Assembly (NCBI RefSeq): GCF_000745855.1
Contig: NZ_JQKD01000023.1
Span: 1-64,000, forward strand
DNA from: Xenophilus azovorans DSM 13620
GTDB taxonomy: Bacteria; Pseudomonadota; Gammaproteobacteria; Burkholderiales; Burkholderiaceae_C
Direction: 5' to 3'
Length of the DNA stretch: 64,000 nt
The notes under the pieces were generated by a model. The model was given only the letters and a program-made list of their open reading frames with translations, searched no databases and was not told the DNA's origin. Positions 9,261-17,551 of the stretch are shown here, piece by piece. The translations under genes were made by a program, and so were the position numbers. Each line of letters opens with the position of its first letter. The first letter of the stretch is position 1.

Positions 9261-10823
9261 CTAGTGCGCGCCCGCTGCCGCATCGGCGCCCGCGCCGCCG
9301 CGCACCGGCCGCGCCAGCCAGATCACCGGCACCAGCAGCAGGAACAGCAGCGCCGAGCCGTAGAACAGGTCGGCGGTGGCGAGCATGAAGGCCTGCTGGT
9401 CCACCAGCCGGTTGATCTGCGCGAGCACCTGCTCGGGGCTGAAGCCGGCGCCGGCCAGTACGCCCATGGTGTGGCTGGCCGCATGGCTGCCCTGGTTCAC
9501 CGCCTCGGCCAGCTGCACGTGGTGCAGCGTCGCGCGATCCTCCCACAGCGTGGTGGCGATGGAGGTGCCCATCGCGCCGGCGGTGATGCGCGCGAAGTTC
9601 GACAGGCCCGAGGCCGCGGGGATGCGGTCGGGCGTGAGGCCCGAGAGCGTGATCGTCACCAGCGGGATGAAGAAGAAGGCCATCGCGACGCCCTGGATCA
9701 GCGTCGGGATCATGATGGTGGTGAAGTCGGTCTGCGTGTTGAAGCGCGAGCGCATCCACAGGATCAGCGCGAACACCACGAAGGACAGCGTGGCGTAGCG
9801 GCGCGGGTCCACCCTGCCGACCGTCAGGCCCACCATGGGCGAGAGCACGATCGCCAGCAGGCCCACCGGCGCCAGCACCATGCCTGCCTGGGTGGCGGTG
9901 TAGCCCATGAACTGCTGCAGCCACAGCGGCAGGATCACCACGTTGCCGAAGAACAGGCCGTAGCCCACCGCCGTGGCCAGCGTGCCCGACCAGAAGTTGC
10001 GGCGCCTGAACAGCGACAGGTCCACCACCGGATGCTTCTCGGTCAGCTCCCACACCAGGAAGAAGGCGAAGCCGACCACCGCCACCACGGCCAGCGTGAT
10101 GATCTGCGCCGAGTGGAACCAGTCCAGCTCCTTGCCCTTGTCGAGCATGAGTTGCAGCGAGCCCACCCACAGCACCAGCAGCGCCAGGCCGATGGTGTCG
10201 ATGGGCACCTTGCGCGTGGGGCTCTCGCGCTTGCGGTAGATGCCCAGCGTGAGGCCGGCGGCCATCAGCCCGACCGGGATGTTGATGTAGAAGATCCAGG
10301 GCCAGGAGATGTTGTCGGTGATCCAGCCGCCCAGCAGCGGCCCCATCACCGGCGCGACGAGCGTGGTCATCGACCACATGGCCATCGCCAGCCCAGCCTT
10401 GGCGCGCGGGTAGCTCGACAGCAGCAGCGTCTGCGACAGCGGGATCATCGGCCCGGCGACGAAGCCCTGCAGCGCGCGGAAGGCGATCAGCATCGTCATG
10501 TTGGGCGCCAGCCCGCACAGCCAGGAGCTGATGACGAACAGGATGATGCTGGCCATGAACAGGCGCACCTGGCCGATGCGCTGCGTCAGGAAGCCGGTGA
10601 GCGGCACGGCGATGGCGTTGGCCACGCCGAAGCTGGTGATGACCCAGGTGCCCTGCGTCGGGCTCACGCCCAGGTCGCCGGAGATGGCGGGCAGCGACAC
10701 GTTCGCGATCGACGAGTCGAGCACGTTCATGAAGGTCGCGGCCGACAGCGCGAGGGTGCCCCACACCCGCGCCGCGCCTTCGAGCGGCGCCGGCGGGACG
10801 TAGGGTGTCGATGGACTGGACAT
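9261..10823 (-). CDS. emrB: DHA2-family MFS multidrug efflux permease, EmrB-like
   Basis: 520 residues with about 14 membrane segments, typical of the DHA2 (EmrB/QacA) drug:proton antiporters. The stretch LSAATFMNVLDSSIANVSLP in the first segment and the following GTWVITSFGVANAIAVPLTG are diagnostic for EmrB-type proteins. It would pump hydrophobic toxins or acids from the inner membrane into the EmrA channel. It follows emrA by 13 bp and is the last gene before a hairpin terminator. Substrates are unknown; control is most simply by the MarR gene at the head of the operon. Confidence 0.92.
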   Translation of the reverse strand: MSSPSTPYVPPAPLEGAARVWGTLALSAATFMNVLDSSIANVSLPAISGDLGVSPTQGTWVITSFGVANAIAVPLTGFLTQRIGQVRLFMASIILFVISSWLCGLAPNMTMLIAFRALQGFVAGPMIPLSQTLLLSSYPRAKAGLAMAMWSMTTLVAPVMGPLLGGWITDNISWPWIFYINIPVGLMAAGLTLGIYRKRESPTRKVPIDTIGLALLVLWVGSLQLMLDKGKELDWFHSAQIITLAVVAVVGFAFFLVWELTEKHPVVDLSLFRRRNFWSGTLATAVGYGLFFGNVVILPLWLQQFMGYTATQAGMVLAPVGLLAIVLSPMVGLTVGRVDPRRYATLSFVVFALILWMRSRFNTQTDFTTIMIPTLIQGVAMAFFFIPLVTITLSGLTPDRIPAASGLSNFARITAGAMGTSIATTLWEDRATLHHVQLAEAVNQGSHAASHTMGVLAGAGFSPEQVLAQINRLVDQQAFMLATADLFYGSALLFLLLVPVIWLARPVRGGAGADAAAGAH

Positions 10824-10836
10824 GCAGCAGCGCCGT

Positions 10837-12159
10837 TCAGGCCGCCTTGCCGCCCAGCGCCAGGTGGGCGCCGCCCGGCACCGGCGCCGGGCCGTGCGGC
10901 TCGCGCTTCGCGGCCGGCTGCACCTCGCGGCCCAGGTTGGCCTCGATGATGCGGCGCACCTCGGCCTCGGCGCCCTTGTCGAGCGCGCTGTAGACCTGGG
11001 TCTGCGCCACGGGCTCGCGGCGCGGCGCCTCGGCCAGCATGCGGCCGCCGCGCTCGCGCACGTCGACCTCGGCGTCCATCGACAGGCCCACGCGCAGCGG
11101 GTTGGCCTTGACCTGCTCGGCGTCCAGCGAGATGCGCACCGGCACGCGCTGCACCACCTTGATCCAGTTGCCGGTGGCGTTCTGCGCCGGCAGCAGCGCG
11201 AAGGCGGCGCCGGTGCCGATGCCCAGGCCCTCGACCTTGCCGTCGTAGGCGACCTTCTTGCCGTACAGGTCGGCGGTGAGCTTCACCGGCTGGCCGATGC
11301 GGATGTTGCGCAGCTGCACTTCCTTGAAGTTCGCGTCGACCCAGACCTGGCCCAGCGGCACCACCGACATCAGCGGCGTGCCGGGGCTCACGCGCTGGCC
11401 GAGCTGCACGGTGCGCCGGGCGACGTAGCCGTCCACCGGCGCCGGCATGGCCACGCGCTGGGTGGCGAGGTACGCCTCGCGCAGCCTGGCGGCGGCGGCC
11501 TGCACGCTCGGGTGCTCTTCCACGCGGGTGCCGTCGGTCAGCGAACGGTTGCTCGCCAGGCTCTCGCGGGCGGCCACCACGCCGGCCTGCGCCGCGGCCA
11601 CCGCGCTGCGGGCATTGGCCACCGCGGTCTCGGCGTGGTTCAGCTCTTCCTTCGATACGGCGCCGTTGCCCGAGAGCGCCTTGCGGCGCTGCAGGTCGTC
11701 CTGCGCGCGCGCCAGCTCGCTCCTGGCCTTGACCACGTCGGCCTCGCGCAGTTGCACCTGCGCGGCCAGCGAGCCGTTGTTGGCGTAGAGCGTGCGTGCC
11801 TGGCGCACGGCCTGGCCCAGCGCCGCCTCGGCCTGCTCCAGCGCCACGCGGGCGTCGGCCGGGTCGAGCTGCACCAGCGGCTGGCCGGCCTTCACGAAGT
11901 CGGTGTCGTCGGCGCCGATGGCCATCACGGTGCCGGCGATCTGCGGCGTGATCTGGATGACGTTGCCCTGCACGTAGGCGTTGTCGGTGCCCTCGTAGTG
12001 GCTGGCCACCAGCCATTCGTAGGCGGCCCAGCCGGCGCCAGCCAGCACGACGATCGCCGCCAGGGTGCCCAGCGCGCGGCGGCGCTTGCCGTTGCCGGCC
12101 GCTTCGGGGACCGATGGGCCGGCCTGCGCGGCCGGGGTGGAGGTGTTGTTCTCGCTCAT
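10837..12159 (-). CDS. emrA: Periplasmic adaptor subunit, EmrA/HlyD family
   Basis: 440 residues. There is a single N-terminal membrane anchor (LGTLAAIVVLAGAGWAAYEW, about residues 28-47), then a barrel/lipoyl half motif (YEGTDNAYVQGNVIQITPQI), a long alpha-helical hairpin rich in Ala, Glu and Gln between about residues 100 and 200, and a second half (VAMPAPVDGYVARRTVQLGQ). It joins EmrB to the outer-membrane factor encoded just upstream. The start at 12159 (MSENNTSTPAAQ) matches family length. An open frame continues upstream through the preceding gene only because of high GC. Confidence 0.92.
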   Translation of the reverse strand: MSENNTSTPAAQAGPSVPEAAGNGKRRRALGTLAAIVVLAGAGWAAYEWLVASHYEGTDNAYVQGNVIQITPQIAGTVMAIGADDTDFVKAGQPLVQLDPADARVALEQAEAALGQAVRQARTLYANNGSLAAQVQLREADVVKARSELARAQDDLQRRKALSGNGAVSKEELNHAETAVANARSAVAAAQAGVVAARESLASNRSLTDGTRVEEHPSVQAAAARLREAYLATQRVAMPAPVDGYVARRTVQLGQRVSPGTPLMSVVPLGQVWVDANFKEVQLRNIRIGQPVKLTADLYGKKVAYDGKVEGLGIGTGAAFALLPAQNATGNWIKVVQRVPVRISLDAEQVKANPLRVGLSMDAEVDVRERGGRMLAEAPRREPVAQTQVYSALDKGAEAEVRRIIEANLGREVQPAAKREPHGPAPVPGGAHLALGGKAA

Positions 12160-12197
12160 GGTGTGGTTCTCGCGCGCGATGCGGCGTTTCTGCTGAG

Positions 12198-13742
12198 TCA
12201 ATGAGAGGAGGTGGCGGCGGCGGCCGCCTGCCGGTCGCCGGCTTCGCCCTGCCAGCCGCCGCCCAGCGCGCGCGCCAGCGCGACCTGGGTGTCGAGCGCA
12301 CGCGCGGCCAGGTCGACCGCCTGGCGGCGCTGGGCCAGCACGGCGGTCTCGGCCGCCAGCACGTTCAGGTAGTTGCCCAGGCCGGCGCCGTAGCGCTGCA
12401 CGGCGATCTCGTAGGCGCCCTCGGCGGCGGTCTGTGCCTGGCGCTGCTGCACCTGCTGGCGGGCGATGGACCGGATGCTGCTGACCTGGTCCGCCACGTC
12501 GCGCACCGCGTCGAACACGGCGGCGTTGTAGCTTTCGATCGCGGCATCGCGGTCGGCGGCCTTGGCGCGCAGGTTGGCGCGCAGGCGGCCGCCTTCGAAG
12601 ATCGGCAGGCTGACGGCCGGGCCCACGCCCCACTGCGCGCTGCCCGACTTGAGCAGGTTGTCCAGCCCCAGCGACTGCAGGCCGACGAAGGCGGTGAGGT
12701 TGACGTTGGGGTAGAACTGCTTGCGCGCGTAGTCGACGTCGTGCGTGGCCGCCTCGGCACGCCAGCGCGCGGCCGCGATGTCGGCGCGGCGGCCCAGCAG
12801 GTCGGCCGGCAGCACCGGCTGCAGCGGGATCGGCTGCAGCGCCGCCAGCGCCGGCGCCGTCATCGATTCGGCCAGGGCCGGGCGGGCCGCCAGCGCGTCG
12901 ATGGCGTGCTGCGCGATGGCGATCTGCTCGTCCAGCGCCTCGATCTGCTGGCGCGCCTCGGGCAGGCCGCCCTCGCTCTGGCGCAGCTCCAGCCGCGTGT
13001 CCAGGCCGGCCGAGACGCGGTCGCGCACCAGGCGCAGGGTCTCCTCGCGCTGGGCCAGCGTGCGCTCGGCCACGGCGCGCTGCGCCGCCAGCCGGGCCCA
13101 TTGCAGGTAGCTGCGCGCCACGTTGCTGGCCAGCAGCACCTGCGCGGCCTCGGCGTCGGCCTGCGCGGCGCGGGCGTTGCCCACAGCGGCCTCGATGGCG
13201 GCGCGGTTCTTGCCGAAGAAGTCCAGCTCCCAGCTCGCCCCGAGCTGCAGCAGCCCGGTGTTCTGGATCGAACCGCCGAGCGGGTCGGGATAGATGTAGT
13301 TCTCGGAGTACAGCGAGCGGCTGACCTGCAGGTCGCCCTTGACCTGCGGCAGCTCGGCCGCGCGCGTGGCGCTCACCGCGGCCCGGGCCTTCTCCAGTCG
13401 CGCACGCGCCACCTGCAGGTTGGGGTTGCCCTGCAGCGCCTGCTCGACCAGGCGGTCGAGTTGCGGGTCGCCGAAGGCGCGCCACCACTGCCGATCGACG
13501 GCGGCGACGGGTGCCGCGTCGGCGGCCGGCAGGCCGGCCTCGGTGGCGCCGACGGATGGCGCCGGCGCGTCGACGCGGCCCATGTCGGCGCAGCCGGCGA
13601 GCGCTGCAACGACGGCGATGGCAGCCACGGAACAGGCCATGCGGGAACATCCGCGGAACTGGCTTTGCCAGGCCGCAGGATGTGCCCCCTTGAGGGGGTT
13701 GGCGAAGCGGAACGAAGTCCGCGAAGACTGGGGGTGACTCAT
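12198..13742 (-). CDS. Outer-membrane efflux lipoprotein, NodT/OprM-like
   Basis: Trimeric outer-membrane exit duct of the tripartite pump: an export signal with lipobox LAGC (Met at residue 35: MACSVAAIAVVAALAGC), then two OEP repeats, with YLQWARLAAQRAVAERTLAQ and VGPAVSLPIFEGGRLRAN typical of the NodT family. The start is unsettled. ATG at 13742 overlaps the marR stop as ATGA. However, the first 34 residues translate an intergenic repeat and would give an unusually long signal N-region, so Met35 at 13640 may be the real start. It sits first after marR and before emrA. Confidence 0.85.
   Translation of the reverse strand: MSHPQSSRTSFRFANPLKGAHPAAWQSQFRGCSRMACSVAAIAVVAALAGCADMGRVDAPAPSVGATEAGLPAADAAPVAAVDRQWWRAFGDPQLDRLVEQALQGNPNLQVARARLEKARAAVSATRAAELPQVKGDLQVSRSLYSENYIYPDPLGGSIQNTGLLQLGASWELDFFGKNRAAIEAAVGNARAAQADAEAAQVLLASNVARSYLQWARLAAQRAVAERTLAQREETLRLVRDRVSAGLDTRLELRQSEGGLPEARQQIEALDEQIAIAQHAIDALAARPALAESMTAPALAALQPIPLQPVLPADLLGRRADIAAARWRAEAATHDVDYARKQFYPNVNLTAFVGLQSLGLDNLLKSGSAQWGVGPAVSLPIFEGGRLRANLRAKAADRDAAIESYNAAVFDAVRDVADQVSSIRSIARQQVQQRQAQTAAEGAYEIAVQRYGAGLGNYLNVLAAETAVLAQRRQAVDLAARALDTQVALARALGGGWQGEAGDRQAAAAATSSH
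13677..13735. repeat. Dispersed GC-rich intergenic repeat, copy 1
   Basis: The plus strand reads CCCCCTTGAGGGGGTTGGCG followed by GAAGCGG, a short CCCCCTTGAGGGGG palindrome next to a GCGAAGCGG block. A related unit (CCTCCCCCTCAGGGGGTGGCG ... GCGAAGCGGCGG) lies at 60545-60600. Repeats of this type are common between Comamonadaceae genes. Here it falls inside the proposed N-terminus of the efflux lipoprotein, which bears on its start. Confidence 0.55.
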
Positions 13743-14266
13743 GATTTCCGGGCGGCGCAGGCCGTCGTCGCGTTGTCGAGGATGCGGCGCAGGTAGCTCT
13801 TGAGCTGCTGCCACTCCTCCTGGCTGAAGCCGGAGAGGAATTCGTTCTGCACCCGGCACAGCACGTGCGGCACGCGCTGCGCGTGGGCAGCGCCCTCCTC
13901 GGTCAGTTCGATGTGCACGACCCGGCGGTCGGCGACGGAGCGCACCCGGCGCACCAGCCCCTTGGCCTCCAGCCGGTCGAGCAGGCGCGTCATGGCACCG
14001 GTGTCGAGTTCGCACACGCGCGCCAGCTCGGCCACGGTGGTGGCAGGGCCGGTGTGCATGTGCAGTTTGTGCAGCGGGATCCACTGCGGATAGGTCGGCC
14101 CGCCGGGCTCCACCAGTTCGGCCTCCACCGACTGGCTGACGGCGGTGATGATGCGCCGCATCATCAGGCCGATGCTCTCGTCGGCGGAGTAGTTGTCGGG
14201 CCGGTAGAAGCAGCCGTCGCCGGACGCGCCGGTGGCCGGGGCAGACGGGCAGTCGTCGGAATCCAT
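13739..14266 (-). CDS. MarR-family transcriptional regulator of the efflux operon
   Basis: 175 residues with a winged helix-turn-helix at about residues 75-145: TTVAELARVCELDTGAMTRL as the recognition region, then LEAKGLVRRVRSVADRRVVH as the wing with the DxR motif seen in MarR proteins. MarR-type regulators usually repress the adjacent efflux genes and release DNA on binding phenolic or lipophilic ligands. The gene is first in the emr-type operon, its stop overlaps the next start, and a palindrome lies between its own promoter boxes, so autorepression is likely. The N-terminal 35 residues are not conserved-looking. Confidence 0.9.
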   Translation of the reverse strand: MDSDDCPSAPATGASGDGCFYRPDNYSADESIGLMMRRIITAVSQSVEAELVEPGGPTYPQWIPLHKLHMHTGPATTVAELARVCELDTGAMTRLLDRLEAKGLVRRVRSVADRRVVHIELTEEGAAHAQRVPHVLCRVQNEFLSGFSQEEWQQLKSYLRRILDNATTACAARKS

Positions 14267-14274
14267 GGAACGGA

Positions 14275-14303
14275 ATGATATTTGCCATGGCAGTAATTGT
14301 CAA
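14275..14303 (-). promoter_or_regulatory. Sigma70 promoter of the marR-emr efflux operon
   Basis: On the minus strand TTGACA (complement of 14298-14303) is followed after exactly 17 bases by TATCAT (complement of 14275-14280). The marR ATG is at 14266, so the transcript would start at or within a few bases of the gene start, giving an almost leaderless mRNA. Confidence 0.75.
14283..14292. promoter_or_regulatory. Candidate MarR operator
   Basis: TGCCATGGCA is a perfect 10-bp palindrome lying wholly within the 17-bp spacer of the marR promoter. A repressor bound here would block RNA polymerase, and could also affect the divergent exporter promoter 40 bp away. The assignment is by position and symmetry only. 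Confidence 0.55.
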
Positions 14304-14331
14304 GGCTGAGTTTGAGCAGACAGCGGATCGG

Positions 14332-14337
14332 TAGAAT
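14332..14337 (+). promoter_or_regulatory. Probable -10 box of the divergent exporter gene
   Basis: TAGAAT at 14332-14337 lies 9 bases before the ATG at 14347. No good -35 box is present at 16-18 bases: TTGAGC at 14312 is only 14 bases away. If this box is used, the mRNA begins within a few bases of the start codon. Confidence 0.4.
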
Positions 14338-14346
14338 CCGGCCCCT

Positions 14347-16122
14347 ATGTCCCGCCCCACGCCCGCCAAGGGATCGCCGCGCTCGCTGTCCGGGTTGGCG
14401 CCCTTTCTCCGGCCCTACCGCCTCCAGATCGCACTGGCGGGCCTGTTCCTGGTGATGGCGGCGGTGACGACGCTGCTGTTCCCCGTGGCGCTGGGCGGCC
14501 TGATCGACAACGGCCTGGTGCCGGCCGACCGCGGCCAGCAGATGCTGGCGCTGCGCCACCACTTCTTCGAGCTGTTCGGCGTGGCGGTGGCGCTGGGCCT
14601 GTTCTCGGCCGCGCGCTTCTACACGGTGAGCTGGCTGGGCGAGCGCATCACGGCCGACCTGCGCAACGCCGTCTACGGCCACGTGCTGCGCCAGAGCCCG
14701 CAGTTCTTCGAGACCACGCAGACCGGCGAGGTCCTCTCGCGCCTGACGGCCGACACCACGCTGGTGCAGACGGTGGTGGGCTCCTCGTTGAGCATGGGGC
14801 TGCGCAACGCCGTGATGGGCGTCGGCGCGCTGGTGATGCTGGTGTGGACCAACCCCTACGTGATGGCGCAGGTGCTGCTGATCCTGGTGCTGGTGGTGGT
14901 GCCGAGCATGGTGTTCGGCCGCCGGGTGCGCAAGCTCTCGCGCGCCAGCCAGGACCGCGTGGCCGACGCCAGCGCGATCGCCGCCGAGGTGCTCAACGCG
15001 ATCCCCGTGGTGCAGAGCTACACCGCCGAGTCGCGCGAGTCGGCCCGCTTCTCGGCCTCGACGCAGGACGCCTTCCGCACCGCCGTGCGGCGCACCAAGG
15101 CGCGCTCGGTGCTGGTCGCCTTCATCATCATCGCCACCTCGGCGGCGCTGCTGTGGGGCCTGTACGCCGGCACGCAGGCGGTGCTGCGCGGCGACATCAC
15201 GGCGGGCCACCTGGGCCAGACCGTGGTGTACGTGATCATCCTGGCCAGCGCCTTCGCGGTGCTGGGCGAGGTCTATGGCGACCTGCTGCGCGCCGCCGGT
15301 GCCACCGAGCGGCTGATGGAGCTGCTGCATGCTCGCTCGGCCATCGAGTCGCCAGCCGCCCCCGCCGCGCTGCCGGCGCCCGCGGCCGGCAGCGCCGTGG
15401 CCTTCGAGGCGGTGCGCTTCCACTACCCCTCGCGCCCGGCCACGCCGGCGCTGGCCGACTTCAGCCTGGCCGTGGCGCCCGGCGAGACGGTGGCCCTGGT
15501 GGGCGAGAGCGGCGCCGGCAAGAGCACCGTGTTCCAGCTGCTGCTGCGCTACTACGACCCGCAGGCCGGACGCATCGCGCTGGACGGCGCCGACCTGCCC
15601 TCGGTGGCGCTGGCCGATCTGCGCCACCGCATCGCGCTGGTGCCGCAGGAGCCGGTGATCTTCTCGGCCAGCGCGCTGGAGAACATCCGCTACGGCCGCC
15701 CCGACGCCAGCGACGAGGAGGTGCGCGCCGCCGCGCGCGCCGCCCATGCGGACGGCTTCCTCGCGGCGCTGCCCGAAGGCTACGACACCTTCCTGGGCGA
15801 GCGCGGCGTGCGCCTGTCGGGCGGGCAGCGCCAGCGCATCGCCATCGCGCGCGCCATGCTCAAGAACGCGCCGCTGCTGCTGCTGGACGAGGCCACCAGC
15901 GCGCTGGACGCGGAAAGCGAGCGCATGGTGCAGGCAGCGCTGGAATCGGCCATGCAGGGCCGCACGACGCTGGTGATCGCCCACCGCCTGGCGACGGTGC
16001 AGCAGGCCGACCGCATCGTCGTGCTGGAGCACGGGCGCATCGTCGAGCAGGGCACGCACGCCGAGCTGGTGGCGCGCGGCGGGGTGTACGCGAAGCTGGC
16101 GGCGCTGCAGTTCACGGCATGA
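14347..16122 (+). CDS. MsbA/ABCB-type half ABC exporter
   Basis: 591 residues: six membrane segments in roughly residues 25-310 (exporter fold), then an ATPase domain. Walker [10 protein letters not shown] is at about residues 385-393, signature LSGGQRQR at about 489-496, Walker [13 protein letters not shown] at about 512-523, and H-loop VIAHRLATV after that. It works as a homodimer. Similar proteins flip lipid A or export lipids and drugs, and this one is not clearly the essential MsbA. It is transcribed divergently from marR with only 80 bp between them, so the regulator could affect both. Confidence 0.85.
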   Translation: MSRPTPAKGSPRSLSGLAPFLRPYRLQIALAGLFLVMAAVTTLLFPVALGGLIDNGLVPADRGQQMLALRHHFFELFGVAVALGLFSAARFYTVSWLGERITADLRNAVYGHVLRQSPQFFETTQTGEVLSRLTADTTLVQTVVGSSLSMGLRNAVMGVGALVMLVWTNPYVMAQVLLILVLVVVPSMVFGRRVRKLSRASQDRVADASAIAAEVLNAIPVVQSYTAESRESARFSASTQDAFRTAVRRTKARSVLVAFIIIATSAALLWGLYAGTQAVLRGDITAGHLGQTVVYVIILASAFAVLGEVYGDLLRAAGATERLMELLHARSAIESPAAPAALPAPAAGSAVAFEAVRFHYPSRPATPALADFSLAVAPGETVALVGESGAGKSTVFQLLLRYYDPQAGRIALDGADLPSVALADLRHRIALVPQEPVIFSASALENIRYGRPDASDEEVRAAARAAHADGFLAALPEGYDTFLGERGVRLSGGQRQRIAIARAMLKNAPLLLLDEATSALDAESERMVQAALESAMQGRTTLVIAHRLATVQQADRIVVLEHGRIVEQGTHAELVARGGVYAKLAALQFTA

Positions 16123-16143
16123 GGCCGCGCCGCAGGCCCGGGT

Positions 16144-16590
16144 TTACTGCAGGGTGTCCTTGAGCGCCGCCGGGATCGGCAGCGGCATGACGGCGATGCC
16201 CTCTTCCAGCAGCGCCTCGGTCTGCTCGCGGGTGGCCTGGCCGCGGATGCCGCGCTCCTCGGCCTCGCCGTAGTGCATGCGGCGCGCTTCCTCGGCGAAG
16301 CGCTCGCCCACATCCTCGGTCTTGGCCAGCACCTCGCGCACGGCGCGCATCCAGCGGCCTTCCGGCGTGTCGGCCGCGGGGCCTGCCACCACGGGCTGCG
16401 TCTCGGCGCTGCTCTCGCGGCCGGCGCCGAGGTTCAGGCGCGGCGCGCTCAGGCCCTTGGCGATGGCGGTGTCGCCGCACATCGGGCATTCGACGAGGCC
16501 CTGCCCCAGCTGCTTCTCGAAATCCTGGTCGGAGCCGAACCAGCCTTCGAAAGCATGGCCGTGGGCGCAGCGCAGGTTCAGGACTTTCAT
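16144..16590 (-). CDS. DUF1178 family protein
   Basis: 148 residues of unknown function. The N-terminus MKVLNLRCAHGHAFEGWFGS with a later CPMCGD pair looks like a small zinc-ribbon (Cys8, Cys36, Cys39 region), and the C-terminal half has YGEAEERGIRGQATREQTEA, typical of DUF1178. The start overlaps the NUDIX stop as ATGA, so the two are translationally coupled. It is the last gene of the long nuo transcription unit and ends 21 bp from the convergent exporter. Family membership is clear, function is not. Confidence 0.85.
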   Translation of the reverse strand: MKVLNLRCAHGHAFEGWFGSDQDFEKQLGQGLVECPMCGDTAIAKGLSAPRLNLGAGRESSAETQPVVAGPAADTPEGRWMRAVREVLAKTEDVGERFAEEARRMHYGEAEERGIRGQATREQTEALLEEGIAVMPLPIPAALKDTLQ

Positions 16591-17192
16591 GGCCCCCGAT
16601 TATCGGCAGCCTCCGGCGGCGGCGCCGGCTGCCAGTCCAGCGGCCACACGCCCGAGAGGACGTTCTGCAGCCAGAGCGCGCAGCTCAGCGTCTTGGCGTC
16701 GGTCACGCGGCCGTCCCGGCACCAGGCGAGCAGTTCTTCAGGCCGCGCCGCGAAGACGTCGAGGAACTCGCCCTGGTCGAGCTGGCGCGCGCCCGCCTCC
16801 AGGCCGCGGGCGAAGTAGACGTGGATGATCTCGGTCGAGTAGGCCACCGCCAGGTGCATGGCGCCGGCGAGCGCCCATTCGCGTGCGCGGTAGCCCGTTT
16901 CCTCGATCAGCTCGCGCTGGCCGCAGATCAGCGGGTCCTCGCCCGGATCGAGCTTGCCGGCCGGGAACTCGATCATCACCTGCTCCACCGGGTAGCGGTA
17001 CTGGCGCTCGAGCACGACGCGCCCATCGTCCAGCAGCGGGACGACCACCACCGCGCCCGGATGGATGACGTACTCGCGCGTGGCGCTGCGGCCGTCCGGC
17101 AGGCGTACGGTGTCGCGCCGCGCGTTCAGGAAGCGCCCTTCGAACAGCAATTCGGAGCCGGTGCGTTCTTCCTTGAGGTGCAGGTCGGTCAT
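16587..17192 (-). CDS. NUDIX hydrolase, ADP-ribose pyrophosphatase type
   Basis: 201 residues. The NUDIX box reads G-x5-E-x7-REL-x-EE-x-G (AGKLDPGEDPLICGQRELIE followed by ETGY) near residue 90, with the glutamates that bind Mg. The preceding VVLERQYRYPVEQVMIEFPA is typical of the ADP-ribose/nucleoside-diphosphate-sugar branch (NudF-like), which hydrolyses ADP-ribose to AMP and ribose-5-phosphate. Placement after complex I genes might link it to clearing breakdown products of NAD(H); that is inference. It lies 4 bp downstream of the DUF2818 gene. Confidence 0.88.
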   Translation of the reverse strand: MTDLHLKEERTGSELLFEGRFLNARRDTVRLPDGRSATREYVIHPGAVVVVPLLDDGRVVLERQYRYPVEQVMIEFPAGKLDPGEDPLICGQRELIEETGYRAREWALAGAMHLAVAYSTEIIHVYFARGLEAGARQLDQGEFLDVFAARPEELLAWCRDGRVTDAKTLSCALWLQNVLSGVWPLDWQPAPPPEAADNRGP

Positions 17193-17196
17193 GAGG

Positions 17197-17520
17197 TCAG
17201 CTCTTGCGGTGCTTGAGAAGGTAGCGCCAGGTGAAGCCGGGAAAGGCCAGCACCAGGAACAGCGCCGCCGTCACCGCATAGAACTCCCAGCCCTGCGGCG
17301 CGATCTGCCCGAGCCGCTGCTCGAACAGCAGGCCGACGCCGCCGACCGCGAAGTACAGCAGCACCAGTTCGGCCAGGCGCACGGCGAGGTTCTTGCGCTT
17401 CGTGCCGCCCGGCAGCGGCAGTACGGCGAGCAGGCGCTCGTTGACGAAGGGCAGGTTGGCGGCCAGCAGGGCGACCAGCAGCACCAGCCAGACCGAAGCG
17501 CTCTGCGACAGGCCGCCCAT
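17197..17520 (-). CDS. DUF2818 family small membrane protein
   Basis: 107 residues with three hydrophobic segments (SVWLVLLVALLAANLPFV, VLLYFAVGGVGLLF, FYAVTAALFLVLAFPGF) and a basic C-terminus RYLLKHRKS. DUF2818 proteins are characteristically found just after nuoN in betaproteobacteria, and the same holds here (31 bp after nuoN). A role in complex I assembly or stability is possible but unproven. The ATG at 17520 is chosen over an in-frame TTG at 17538. Confidence 0.85.
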   Translation of the reverse strand: MGGLSQSASVWLVLLVALLAANLPFVNERLLAVLPLPGGTKRKNLAVRLAELVLLYFAVGGVGLLFEQRLGQIAPQGWEFYAVTAALFLVLAFPGFTWRYLLKHRKS

Positions 17521-17551
17521 CAGCGCGGGGGAGGGCAAGTGCAGGCCGGCA

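Noticed and set aside
10837-13650. One open frame that would fuse the efflux lipoprotein region to EmrA
   Set aside because: The upstream part is out of frame with the real lipoprotein gene and has no homology-like content; EmrA begins with a proper start at 12159.
12198-14369. Extension of the efflux lipoprotein gene upstream through marR
   Set aside because: The added part lies in a different frame over marR and is low-complexity. marR itself is convincing.
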